A program made the translations under genes and the position numbers. A stretch of 64,000 nucleotides of DNA, taken from NCBI RefSeq assembly GCF_000247815.1, contig NC_021678.1:5247026-5311025 (forward strand), read 5' to 3'. The notes below the pieces were generated by a model. That model made no database searches. It worked only from the letters and a program-made list of their open reading frames with translations, and was not told the DNA's origin. The stretch is from Ficedula albicollis. Lineage: Eukaryota > Chordata > Aves > Passeriformes > Muscicapidae. Of this stretch, positions 10,801 to 22,430 are shown one piece after another. Within the stretch, counting starts at the first letter, position 1, and every line of letters starts with the position of its first letter.

Positions 10801-11216
10801 CACCTAAAAAATGGTGTTTTCCTCTAACCCTTTGTATTTGATCAGTCTGTCAGTGCCCTGGAGTTGAAATAAAGAAGTTGCAGAAATAAATTGGAAGCAA
10901 TTATAAGCAATAATTTGCCAGTGCAAACCAGCTTGAGATAATCATTCAGTGCTCATAGAATCACAGAATATCCTGAGTTGAAGGACCCATTGAGACCATG
11001 ATTACCAACTCCTGGCCCTGTACAGGACACCCCAGGAATCCCCCCTGTGCCTGAGTGTGTTGTCCAAAAACACTTCCTGAATACTGACAGCTTGGTACTG
11101 TGACCACTGCCCTGGGGAGCCTGTTCAGTGCCTAACCACCCTTTGGGATAAGAATCTTTTGCTGATTACCTAACTTAATACTCCCTGACACAGCTATAGC
11201 CAGTCCCTTGGGCCTT

Positions 11217-11400
11217 ATTACTGGTCGTGAGACAAGAGATCGGTACCTGCTCTTCAAGAGGATGTTGAAGACCTCAATGAGTCTCCCCTTAAATCTCCAG
11301 TTTTCCAGATTACTGGTCGTGAGACAAGAGATCGGTACCTGCCCTTCAAGAGGATGTTGAAGACCTCAATGAGTCTCCCCTTAAATCTCCAGTTTTCCAG
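11217..11400 (+). repeat. Tandem duplication, period 92, in the CR1 fragment
   Basis: ATTACTGGTCGTGAGACAAG starts at 11217 and 11309. The copies differ by CTGCTC/CTGCCC. Confidence 0.9.
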
Positions 11401-11424
11401 GCTGAACAAACCAAGTGACTCAGA

Positions 11425-12160
11425 TGTGCTGAGGCCTGAGCATCAGGCCTCAGCCAGAGTTGACTTACAAGATGAAACCTGAGCATTATGTGACTGACGC
11501 TGTCAGTATTATTTAGCTAAAAACAGATGACTGAGACACACTAGCTGTTTAACACCAAACCATCTGCTTTAGAAACATTGACAAAACCTTATACAGTTAT
11601 CTGAAAGAAATGTATCATTTTAAGACATTTTCACAACTGACATCAATAGGATTGCTTGTAGGATATTTTAGGGGAAACCCACCCAGCCAAGGCCTAGGCT
11701 CTGGCCAAGCCCTGGCCCTTGCTGGATGAGAAGTGATCCAGGTGCTTCTGCACTAAAAATAAAATCAAGTCACTTTGGCTTACTGATTTGGGCCTATAAA
11801 AGCTGGACCCACTTGTGTGGTGAATTCGGAGACATCACCTATGGGTGGGCACACTGTGCAGGATTTTCCCAATTGCTGGGAAGGGTTCTCCAGGTCCTCA
11901 CTGCAAAATGGGGATCCCCAGTGAACATGGTCTGTGAATGATGGTGGAGTATTTGGGCAATTGGTAATGTATCTTTCTTAATCACTATTCCTTCCTTTCT
12001 CTTGTAATGATTAGGTATATTACCTTGCTTATTTTTCCTTGTTGCTAAATCTGTGTGTATCATTTTACTTTAGAGTTGCCTTAATATTCATAGTACAATA
12101 AGACCATTCTTTCCATTGGTGTCTGTGTACTTTAAATCACCCCTGTAAATTGGCAAAACA
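11425..12160 (+). mobile_element. Solo LTR (736 bp) inserted into a CR1
   Basis: The element begins TGTGCTGAGG and ends TTGGCAAAACA. It splits a CR1 whose sequence is continuous on both sides. CTCAG is present on both sides (11419-11423 and 12161-12165), a 5-bp target duplication with one extra A before TG, as in ERVL-type elements. A TATA box (TATAAAA, 11794-11800) marks a likely LTR promoter. No internal retroviral genes are present. The insertion is younger than the CR1. Confidence 0.85.
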
Positions 12161-12345
12161 CTCAGCCTCTCCTCATAAGGCTTCCCTTACAGGTCCTTCA
12201 CCATGCTTGTGGTGCTCCTTTTGATGCGGTCTTATAGATAATGTCTTTTTTTGTCCTGTAGTGTCCAAAACTGCCCCCAGGACTCGAGGTGAGGCCACAT
12301 CAGTGCAGAGCAGAACAGGACAATCACCCCCACGAGGGAGAAGAC

Positions 12346-12720
12346 AGGTTCAGCCTGTTGACTTACAGTGAAAGTTATGCTAGAGTCTTTTCTGACCTCC
12401 CTTCCCACTACAGCTATAATTATATTGTTTTCTTTGAGGAATGGGAAAAAGTAAAGTTACAGTTGTTGCAATTTTATGTTTCACTTGGTGTCCTGGCTCC
12501 CAAGGGATGCATACAAGTCTGTCCCTGGTGAACTCTTGCTGATACAAGCCTTGCTTCTGGCTGAGCTATGCTTTTCAATATTTTCCCTAGATGATGGATG
12601 TGTAATGTTATACAACACCGTTGAACACGCACAAAGCACAATAAGGCAGCAAATACAATCCTTGAGTTCACAGTTGACATGATTTAGAAATCATACATTA
12701 CACTTTAGTGTGTCCAGGCG
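12346..12720 (+). other. Intergenic stretch, nothing recognised
   Basis: Sequence between the CR1 remnant and the GC-rich block. I see no gene, RNA or identifiable repeat in it. Confidence 0.4.
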
Positions 12721-13397
<677 letters not shown>

Positions 13398-13429
13398 CTG
13401 GGGCAGACCTCACCTCCCTGCAGGCCGGA

Positions 13430-14243
13430 AGCATGTTCTCCCTCAATATGAGCACAGACAATTATGAAAAAGGAAATTTTTTTATTACATAGGCTCTCTT
13501 CCTGAACATAGGCATCAGTGCTATGTTTGCATTGCAGTTGATGCCTTTCCTGGTATTAGAGTAGCTGTCCTGCTTACTATATTCTAAAGAATAAAAACTG
13601 CAGTAACAAGTTAAAAAAAAAAATCCAGGATTTTTTTTTAGTCTTTGCTAGTTTTTCCTTTTCAAAGATTGAATTATTAAGCTGATCATCAGGAAAACTA
13701 GAATGTGTAGGAATAAAAAATATTTTCATAAAGAAATCCATATGAGAACATTGATTCATTGAGATGGGCCTCAAGATGTTCTGAACATCTCCCAGGCTTT
13801 GGATGCTATTTTATCTTTTCTAACCTAAAATAACATTATCCTTAAACCTATCCACATATTAGTGATTTTTTTGAGGTTACCACTGATGGAAATGTTTTGG
13901 CTCTAGAATGGCTCTCTTCATTAGGCCACAGTGCACTTGGCTGAATGTTGTTTTAATGTACGATTTAAACCTGTGCTTACTGTGGACGCTCTTGCAGAAA
14001 CAAGTTGCAAACAAAAACCTGCAATCAGCCCAAGCACCCAACAGTTTTAAATTCAAAATACAGAACTACTCTAATAGGAGGAAGCCTGATACAAGAAAAC
14101 TAAGGGAGTGAAATGTAAATGTTTGCATGCTGGGGTGTGGACACCATTTAAGGAGAGCACCCTGCATTCCAATTTCACAAGAGATTAAGAAGAAGAAGAA
14201 GAAAAAAAAAGAAACAGAACAAAAAATTGGTAGGGTCAGACTC
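13430..14243 (+). other. Intergenic stretch, nothing recognised
   Basis: AT-rich unique sequence with a short purine run (GAA repeats, 14186-14213). It ends at the target-site duplication of the next LTR. No gene is seen. Confidence 0.4.
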
Positions 14244-14810
14244 TGTAGGTGTAGAAGAAGAGATCACAGGTGACCTTGCCCCTAATAAATCATAGTTGTA
14301 CTAATTACTAAAGAAGAGGAACAGCCTTGAATCTATTGGGTCACAGCTGTGACTAATAAAGATAAGTGTGATAAAAAGGCGTGGGTTGGTTGGTTGAGAG
14401 GATCTTGGAGGCAGAGGACCTTGAGGATGTAGAGGAGCTCTAAGGAAGAAGGAACAATCCAGAGAGATGCAAAGAAGAGCAAAACAAGGAAGAGAGTTGC
14501 TGCTGTAAAAAATTTTCTCTGAGGTCAGTCTAGGTCTGATGGAGTTAGAGCCTGCTGTTGGTGCATGTAGTCATAGCCGAGCTAGGTGAAAGCCTGTGTT
14601 CAGAGTCTGCAAGTCAATACTTGCAGTCATAATCCAGCAGGAAATAAGCTAGCAGTCAGAATCTGCAGTTGGACCCTACAGTAGCAGCTTACTGCAGTCA
14701 GTCAGGATGGTTAATCTGTAAGAAAAATAAACCGGGACCCTTATCATGCTGTTGAATAAGAGTCTGTATCTTGGCTCGTTTCTACCCCTAAGGAGAGGTC
14801 TGCTGCAACA
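14244..14810 (+). mobile_element. Solo LTR (567 bp) with perfect 6-bp target duplication
   Basis: The element starts TGTAGGTGTAG and ends TGCTGCAACA, flanked on both sides by AGACTC (14238-14243 and 14811-14816). A 6-bp duplication is typical of beta-retrovirus-like (ERVK) elements. A TATA-like ATAAAAAG is at 14371-14378 and AATAAA at 14726-14731, giving the expected U3-R-U5 order in the plus orientation. The intact duplication suggests a recent insertion. It lies just upstream of the CpG island at 15.0 kb. Confidence 0.88.
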
Positions 14811-14989
14811 AGACTCCATTTCCCTCCAGTCAGCCGAAGTTTAAAAGCCCCTCTCCAGAAAATGAGCTAGATGAAAAGAAGTGCATGCGAACAGGAAAAG
14901 TAGATTATAAATCTGAACAAGTTAAGCATATAAGACATCGCTGAGGTGTTTGACAGGCAATTTAGCAAAGAAACAAGTCCGTTTTGGAA

Positions 14990-15650
14990 CGCCCATGAAT
15001 CCAAGCGGTGCTCCGAGAGAACGTCTGCCGCCGCGGTGTTGCGAGGGGAGGGCTCCTGTGCTCGCCAGCGGAGCAGCCCGTGGGCAAAGCCCAGCGGCCG
15101 GGAGCGGCAGGGGAAAGGTCCTCAGAGGTGCGGAAACCGAGTGAGGGCGGCGGCGCGGCAGAGGACCTCGGGCTCCTGCCTAAACGACCCCTTTTTCCCA
15201 GGGGAATGCCCGAGCTACCAGCAGCCGCCGGCGGACAGGGGGTGCGCAGGAGGGCAGGAAGCGGACGCGGAGCATCCCGGCAGAGCAGCCTGTGCCCGGG
15301 AGCGGCGCCGCCGCCGCGGCTCTGCCTGCGCCCTCCGCAATGCTGCCACGGCGGCTGAAAGGGAAACTAAAGCCGCGCCCCAGCTCCCCAAACGCCGAGA
15401 ATGCGGGAGCGGGAGCGGGCGGCCTCAGTTGCAGCAGCACGTCCCCGCCCCACGAAGGCGTCCCCCAGCACTAGCTCCAGCTCCAGCCCCAGCCACAGGG
15501 CCCGCCCGCCGCCGAGCCGCGCCCCGCCGGGAAAGCGCTCACAGATGGGCGGCAGGACCAGCCCCTGCGTGGCCTGAAGCGCTCGTTTCTTTACTGTAAA
15601 AGAAACGAGCCCGAACAGCTGCGGAGCGGGGTGAGCGGCATCGGGCGGTG
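14990..15650. promoter_or_regulatory. Orphan CpG island
   Basis: About 650 bp of dense CpG with GC-box-like CCCGCC/CGCCCC motifs, in AT-rich surroundings. It looks like a promoter but no known gene starts here on either strand: TFAM ends at about 10.0 kb and REEP3 ends at about 19.3 kb. The overlapping open frames in several frames reflect base composition. It could serve a non-coding transcript. A 12-bp inverted repeat lies at 15581-15610. Confidence 0.6.
15581..15610. repeat. Perfect 12-bp inverted repeat, 6-nt loop
   Basis: GCTCGTTTCTTT (15581-15592) pairs exactly with AAAGAAACGAGC (15599-15610). No T-run or adjacent gene gives it an obvious role. Confidence 0.8.
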
Positions 15651-15839
15651 GGGAAAGCGTCGCCGCTGCTCCAGGAAGAAAGGGCTGCCAAGAGAGGAGA
15701 AGGATGCATGGGGATATGGCCACATCTCTCCAGCAGACACTCAGAGGGAGCCGCGAGAGCTACCCCAGAGAAAAGCAGAACAGCTTGGCAGTTGTTCCAG
15801 CGTGGTTTGAACAAGGGAGCGGCTTTTCCTTTTTCATGA

Positions 15840-17092
15840 CCTGGATTTTAAGAGAAGTACTGTTTTTCATCAAGATTTAATCTAGACTAGGTAGTTGCAG
15901 GCCTCTACCAAACGTTTATTTTGCTTCTTCAAAGGCCAGGAGATTGTCTTGCCAATTCAATGATCAATTTGAACTACTATAAATGCTCTCTTCCATATCC
16001 TGTGAACAGCAAAAGAAACTCCCTTCCAGTCAGCAAGAATAAAGATATTAACTATCATTAAACCTGGAAATGAGGGGTTTGGCAAAAGTACAGTGAGTGG
16101 CCATTCCTACATTTCCTTCAAGACTAACACGCATGGTTATGGCTGCATTTTCCTAGCACTACATTTGTTTATAATCACACTAACTTTATACGGGTTTTAG
16201 GTTTGCTTTGGGGCTTTTAAAAGAACACTCTTTCTCTTCAGCCATATAAAGAAATTCTATTGTTTAAGGCAGTAAGGGTAGGATGAGCTTCCCTCAGTAC
16301 TCTTAGTTCAGGAGAAGTAAAATTAATAGAAATATTGGTTGGGATGGTGCAACTCCCTGAGGAAGCAGTGACTGTCATGCAACATAGTGAGTGTGGTACA
16401 CAGGAAGAGCTAAGTGAGAGTCAAAGTGCTGTTTACCTTGAACTGCTACAGCCTGGAAAAAAACAACTTTCTAAATAATTTCTAAGCTTCCCCATCCAGG
16501 GTAGTCACCACATGTTAGCAGACAGTAGTGAAATCCTACATTTTGAACTCCTTGCACTCTCTGTTCCAGCTGCTTTCATGATTCATATGCTAATGCAGAC
16601 AGAGCAGTCTATTGTTGAACTTTGGAAAAGGCAGGCAGACATAAGACAGGCTCCCATTTGGTTCCTGAATGCACCTACAGAAGGAGGAAAATAATTTTGG
16701 AAGTCTACTGCTTCTAAATACATATTAGATTTCCCCTCATATTCCAGCATTTGTTTTCCCATACTACTGAGGAAAATACACAATGCCTCAGACCTTTAAA
16801 AAAACCCAAAAACAAAAAAAAAATGGACCTTTAAAAAAACCCAAAACCAAAAAAAAATGAACAACAACAAAACCCCCCAAAAGACCTGTCACCATTGCTG
16901 CTGCTGAATATTTAACATCTTAGACTAAGATGTATGTACCAATACTAGTTTTGACTTATCAGATTATTATTCCCTGACTGGATCTTACCAGCATCATGTT
17001 AAACAGCAGGAAGACAGCTTTTAGCCCACATTTGGGCGTGCTCCCACTACCTGCTAAACATAGAAGAAATAAAGGAAAAAAGGTCAGCGTTG
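15840..17092 (+). other. Intergenic stretch, no gene seen
   Basis: AT-rich unique sequence between the CpG island and the next LTR. The only structure I see is a short A/C-rich duplicated block of about 34 bp at 16790-16860 (GACCTTTAAAAAAACCC twice). Confidence 0.45.
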
Positions 17093-17097
17093 CTTTC

Positions 17098-18875
17098 TGT
17101 CACGGTGTGACTTGGGTTTGCCAACCTTAATATATTTAATTTCTTTTAGAGACAGGACCCAGGAGTAGAGACAAGGCAGGCTCAAAACTTAAAAAGGTAC
17201 AAGAAGAAATTTATTAATAACACAAAAAGAATTCAGAATAAAATTCCTAGATTATTCCCTCCTCCCTTCATTCCACATTTCTTACCAACAACATACAGAG
17301 AACACTTCAGTCAGTTATCCACCCAAATAATAATTTCAGTTAACTTAAGAGAGAAAAGTTCCTTTTTTATTTTAAGCTTAGGGGGTGTCTTCACCTTCAT
17401 AACCTACATCCGCCCGGGAAATATTGCAGATTATGACTCTCCTCCCATCTCCACAGTCCTTCCAGAGCTGTGCTATGGGTTATGTCACACACTTGGGGTA
17501 CAACTTTTAAAGGCAAAAACAAAATTCTCTTCATTTCCTTCTCTATCAAATGTCTCTGTTCATATTCCAGTCCCAAACCAGAGCGATCTATATTCCAGTC
17601 CCAAACCAGAGAGAGAGCTCCATTTCCCCGAGGCAAAAAGTCTTCTACTCAAGCATCCAAACCTCCCCGAGTATATTTCAGAGTTTAAAGGAATTTTAGT
17701 GTAGTCACCGTACCCTTAGCCCAGAAAAAAGGTTTTCAGCTACTTATCAGTTGCATCTTTTCAATCTCTTCCCACCAGGAACTTTATCTTCATTCCACTG
17801 ACTTCTGTGGACTCTGCCCACAAAAAAAGGTTTTCAGCTACTTAGCACTTGCACCTTTTCAATCTCTTCCCACCAGGAACTTTATCTTCATTCCGCTGAC
17901 CTCTGTAGTCTCCATGCTTCATTTCTTCTCATTCAGGGGAGCTCAGGAGATTGCGAATCTTATCCAGGCATTAAGAAGTTAAAATTGTATCCAGATCGTG
18001 AAGAAACCACACGGGCAGCTAGAGGCCTCTTCTGCCACGTAGAGAGCAGAGCCCAGCCAGCAGGGCCGGGGCCATGTGGAGCTGGGCCGGGCCCAAGGCC
18101 GAGCCTGGAGCCCCAGCCAGAGACCCCCGCACCTCCCGAGGCCGGAAGCCGAAAAAGAGGGCAGTTACTCCAGTGCGATTTGTGAAAGCGAAACAACCTT
18201 CCATTGGTTTCCCGAGCTGTCCATCACCAAACCAGCTCCCCGATTGGTCCCCGCAGCCCACAGGGGCAGCCCCAGAGACGGGACAGCCCCTCCTGTTCCC
18301 CGGCCTCGTGGAGCTTTCCCTGAGGCAAATCCACTCCATTCCCCTAGCACGTGAAACCAGCACACCTACCAATAAGAAACCTAATCCCATTTGTTGGGTC
18401 TGCTCATGTGCTGATGAATTTAATAACACTGCTGTGGATGTGTTCTCTCTCCTGTCCTGTGAAATCCTTCAGCAGAGTTACAGGACTTGTCAAGGCATTA
18501 CACAACCAAATAGTGCTTTCTTGGAAAGGGTGGAGCCCACGTCCCATTAAACACTCTGCACAGCAAAGCAAGTGCTTGGGCATTTTTCATGTTGATTTCG
18601 TCTTGTCAAACTGTCATCTCTGCATTGTGCAGAAACTTGGTCAGTTATCACCATTTCCTATAGCAGGAGCGGTTTTAAATATCCATCACACTTTAAACAC
18701 AAGAAATAGTTTCCCTGGTTTTCAAAGCTTTCCCACCCCAAATTAGCTCTCTGATTGGTGCCAGCAGCTCACAGGGGAAGCTCCCAGAGACGGGAGAGCC
18801 CCTCCCACTCCCCAGCCTCATGTTGCTTCTCTCAGGCGAATCCACCCCATTCCCCCAGCACGTAAAACAAACGCA
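17098..18875 (+). mobile_element. LTR-like element (1.78 kb) with 5-bp target duplication
   Basis: The element starts TGTCACGGTGTGAC and ends AAACAAACGCA. CTTTC flanks both ends (17093-17097 and 18876-18880). Inside is a CpG-rich part (18000-18340) and two diverged copies of one block, at about 18215-18360 and 18725-18870 (GATTGGT...CCCAGAGACGGGA...). The 17958-17995 part matches 12730-12770. No retroviral coding sequence is visible. It is either a solo LTR or a deleted element whose terminal repeats are partial. Orientation is uncertain. Confidence 0.65.
17731..17921 (+). repeat. Diverged tandem duplication, period 98
   Basis: GGTTTTCAGCTACTTA starts at 17731 and 17829. The copies differ at several sites (ATCAG/GCACT, CCACTGAC/CCGCTGAC), more than in other duplications in the window, so this one may be real. 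Confidence 0.8.
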
Positions 18876-18880
18876 CTTTC

Positions 18881-19320
18881 TGACATCCACAATTTCTTGG
18901 CGGGGTGCTTGTACTGCATGAACTTTTCTGACATCAGAAACTGCATCACAGCAAGGCCCCTTAAGAGTCTGTCTGTGCTTCTGAGATGGATTTTCACAAT
19001 GCTTAAAAACAATTTATTGCTACTGTCATTTAAATCTTTCTCCTCAATTAACGATATCAAGAAATTATTTTATTTGAGGCAGTAAGCCAGGAAGCCTTGC
19101 AAACAAGGCCCAGAAAATGTGGTTGCTGAGGCTTTTGCTTGGGTTTTGGTAACAGTGTAAACAGATGACTCAAAGGGAGGTTTGAAAAAGGAAAGGGCCA
19201 AATTCATCTATGCATCTCTTCTGGATTACTGGAAGAACCCTGACTAGGGAATACAAAACAAAACCAGTTTGATCTCCAGCAGTTCCCCAAGAAGTTACAC
19301 TCTTTTGGGACACTAAACAT
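18881..19320 (+). other. Intergenic stretch between LTR element and REEP3 3' end
   Basis: No gene or recognised repeat. The REEP3 3' end probably lies at the right edge of this interval. Confidence 0.4.
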
Positions 19321-21641
19321 CTCAATTTTTATTTACTCTGAACCAAACCAGGTGACAATATAGCATGTTCAAGCTGCCTTTAGCAGGGTACATTTTATTT
19401 CAGCTTAAATCAGCTTCAAACTTCATGGCAGAACCTCAAGGGCAGTTCAGTCATACTTCAAAGATTTAAAGATCTCTCCAAAGTTCAGATAGGTCGTTTT
19501 TGTGCTTGAGCCATTATAGTAAGTAACAGAATACAGATTGCATAGTGCCTAGTTTGTTAATAATAATTCAGGTAATAAAATATTCACTACATCTTGCTCA
19601 AAGCAGCATTTATTTAAGATAGCATCAAGATAAGTCAATGCATAATGACGTTTCCATTCTACAAATGTGTAAACAAGTTGACAGCAATATAAAGTTATTA
19701 TTACAATATAAAAATTAAAGCTTACATTGCATTTTTTTAAAGCTACTACCTTCAGTTCAAATGTATATTCTCTGGTTTGTAGCATGTAAAAATACAAATT
19801 GTTGAAAAATGTTAAAGTATTGCTTTTGCATATACATTTTTGTAGAAAAAATATTAACTCCCCATTAATAAAACCAACACCAAAAATAAAATACATTTTT
19901 GTCATGAACAGCACATTGCATGCATCCAGCATTTTCTCCACCATTTTCTTTTACCAAGTTAGTGTCTAGTTTAAAATTTATTATAGTTTGCAAAATATAT
20001 GTTGGGTATTATTTAGTTACTTTTCCATACCAAAGGAATTAGCAATATTGGCAATCACACTGTAATCAAAGTCCAGCCTAAGGTTATTTGCAGCTGAGGC
20101 CACCAATTTAATCTTCATCTCAGACTGGGTATTTTAACAAGTACAGTAGATTCTTGCTGAGAAAGCTGAGTCAGTTCAGATATATTTTGGAAAGGCTTGA
20201 AAGCTTGATATTATTTCAGCAGAAATATATATTCTCTTTTAAAACACTTTTAAACTCCAAGTCTTTGTTCAACTACATTAGCAGTCCTGTTTGTGGCAGT
20301 CAGTCAATTCTCAGGAAACACTCTGTTCAGAAGATTAGATAATTTGACATTAACTGAATTTAAATTCTAAATCCAAAAAGAATATTAAACATCGATTTTT
20401 AGTATTTTTTTTTCAAAAGGTTTCCTGGCAAGAGTTAGACAGATGATTTCTGCAGTTGCTAAGGCAAGAAAAGTTTGAAAATTCCCTGTAACCAAAGGTA
20501 AAAGATTGTAATGTTTCAAAGCCAAACTAAACTAAATTCAACAAGGAAAGAGAACTACGTATCATTGGGATGAAAGCTAACCATGCCATTGTGCCCTGAT
20601 AAGCATCAGCTATCAATGAACAGTAAGAAGAAAAAAATGAAGATAATCCAGTGAACGAGTTTGAAGATGAATTCAAAGATCAAAATCAGGCTGGCAAGAA
20701 AATATTTTTAGAGCTGGCTATTAGACTGAAGAAAGCAGCTATGAAAACATTGAAGGTTTGAACATGTAAGACAGTTATCTGAAAGAACAGAAGAACATTT
20801 ATATGCAAACAGTAATGAATATGAATAATACTGCCAGCTTTCTTAATTCCATGCAAGTTCCATAAAGGGGAGGATTTACTTAGCCTTTATCACTACTGAG
20901 TTAGCAAGTTAAGTCTGCTAGAAGTCACAGCCTCAGGCACATAGAGCAGCTTCCTGACAGGAGTGTGGTAGAGCTGAAAATACTTCAGTGATCTCTAACT
21001 GTAGAAATGTGTTAAAAACACGACCCCCAAAACTGGATCTACATGAATCTGTAACAGGAATTGTAATTCTGAAAAAAACAGCTTACTCTACTCCTTCATG
21101 CAGGATAATGATTTGTAGAAAGATGATCTTTTTTATTTTTGCCATGCTTGCTGGTAAAACAAGCTAGTTTAGTTACAGCAAAATGTGTCAGCAAGTGTTC
21201 AACTGTACAGTAAGGGTTAGAGATTCCATCCATCCCAAGCCCAGGTTAGTCTACTATTCAGAGAGAGGTCAGATGCAAGTACAAGAGCTTCAGGTTCCTT
21301 TATGTCTTATATACCTTAACACAGACAAGCCTCAGGGAAACAGATGAGAAACACAGACATTGCTGGGGCAGAAGTCCCACACTCCTGGGGAGGTTGTTTT
21401 TGTGATCACTCCATGCCCACAGCTCCTTGAAAAGCTGCATAACAAGGTACAGTTTTGGTAAGGGGATGGGATTTTTGCACTGTACTAATTTGGGAGAGAG
21501 CAGCCTTCCTGTCTTCTGGTATCAAACTTTGTTTCTGAGTTAAGTAGTAGAAGCTGTAGCCTTTTAATCACACATGGCATGCTGGGACTTCTTACTAAAG
21601 CATTGAGGTTCCTCAGAGATGCTGAAAGTGCTTTTGCATTT

Positions 21642-22299
21642 GAGCACAGCTTTGCACACGGCTTGCAGACACTTCCCACAGCCAGGGAGGAACAACACCA
21701 GCAAAGACCAGCTGCATTCATACCCACAGAATTCAAATCCTGGCCTAAGTGTACAGAAGACTACTTTGAATGCCAGTCTATGCCGCAGACAGTCAAGTGC
21801 CTACCAGCAGTGAATTGCTATGGCTCTAACAGAAAAAGAACTGCAGCAGGCCTCAGGAATATATTTAAAATCTCTGCAGTCGACTTGAAGATGACTGTCA
21901 ATACCTGGGAGAAGGTCTAAGGATTGAAGTCAGAGATCCAAGGATCAGCAGAATCCATGCCATTTTCTCTGAGCACAGCTTTGCACACGGCTTGCAGACA
22001 CTTCCCACAGCCAGGGAGGAACAACACCAGCAAAGACCAGCTGTATTCATACCCACAGAATTCAAATCCTGGCCTAAGTGTACAGAAGACTACTTTGAAT
22101 GCCAGTCTATGCTGCAGACAGTCAAGTGCCTACCAGCAGTGAATTGCTATGGCTCTAACAGAAAAAGAACTGCAGCAGGCCTCAGGAATATATTTAAAAT
22201 CTCTGCAGTCGACTTGAAGATGACTGTCAATACCTGGGAGAAGGTCTAAGGATTGAAGTCAGAGATTCAAGGATCAGCGGAATCCATGCCATTTTCTCT
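21642..22299 (+). repeat. 329-bp tandem duplication in the REEP3 3' UTR region
   Basis: 21642-21970 and 21971-22299 match almost perfectly, with changes such as GCTGCATTC/GCTGTATTC, ATGCCGCAG/ATGCTGCAG, GATCCAAGG/GATTCAAGG and CAGCAG/CAGCGG. Only a handful of substitutions occur in 329 bp. Confidence 0.95.
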
Positions 22300-22430
22300 T
22301 TGAGGGAAGTAACAAGGTCTGTCCCAAAGAAACATAATAAAATACTACAAAAAGCGTGTGGTTTATTTGAGGGAAGTAACAAGGTCTGTCCCAAAGATAC
22401 ATAATAAAATACTACAAAAAGTGTGTGGTT
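22299..22430 (+). repeat. Tandem duplication, period 67
   Basis: TTTGAGGGAAGTAACAAGG starts at 22299 and 22366. The copies differ by AGAAAC/AGATAC and AGCGTG/AGTGTG. It directly abuts the 329-bp duplication. Confidence 0.92.

Larger units (their letters stand above)
10957..12345 (-). mobile_element. CR1 LINE fragment interrupted by a solo LTR
   Basis: From AATCACAGAATATCCTGAGT at about 10959, the sequence follows the reverse complement of the CR1 3' region: CAACTCCTGGCCCTG, GGAGCCTGTTCAGTGCC and GCTGAACAAACCAAGTGA. It resumes at 12161 with CCTCTCCTCATAAGGCTTCC and CTCGAGGTGAGGCCACATCA, ending near 12345. The gap is the LTR at 11425-12160. A tandem duplication (11217-11400) lies within it. 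The coding frame is decayed. Confidence 0.9.

Noticed and set aside
14946..15839. Several overlapping open frames of 60-217 codons on both strands
   Set aside because: Stop codons are rare in CpG-rich DNA. No frame has a recognisable domain or splice pattern.
17985..18550. Possible gene in the GC-rich part (frames of 66-158 codons)
   Set aside because: It lies within an LTR-like element with a target duplication; there is no conserved domain.
21579..22249. Pair of almost identical small proteins in tandem
   Set aside because: They come from the 329-bp duplication in the REEP3 3' UTR; there is no protein family match and no reason to think they are translated.
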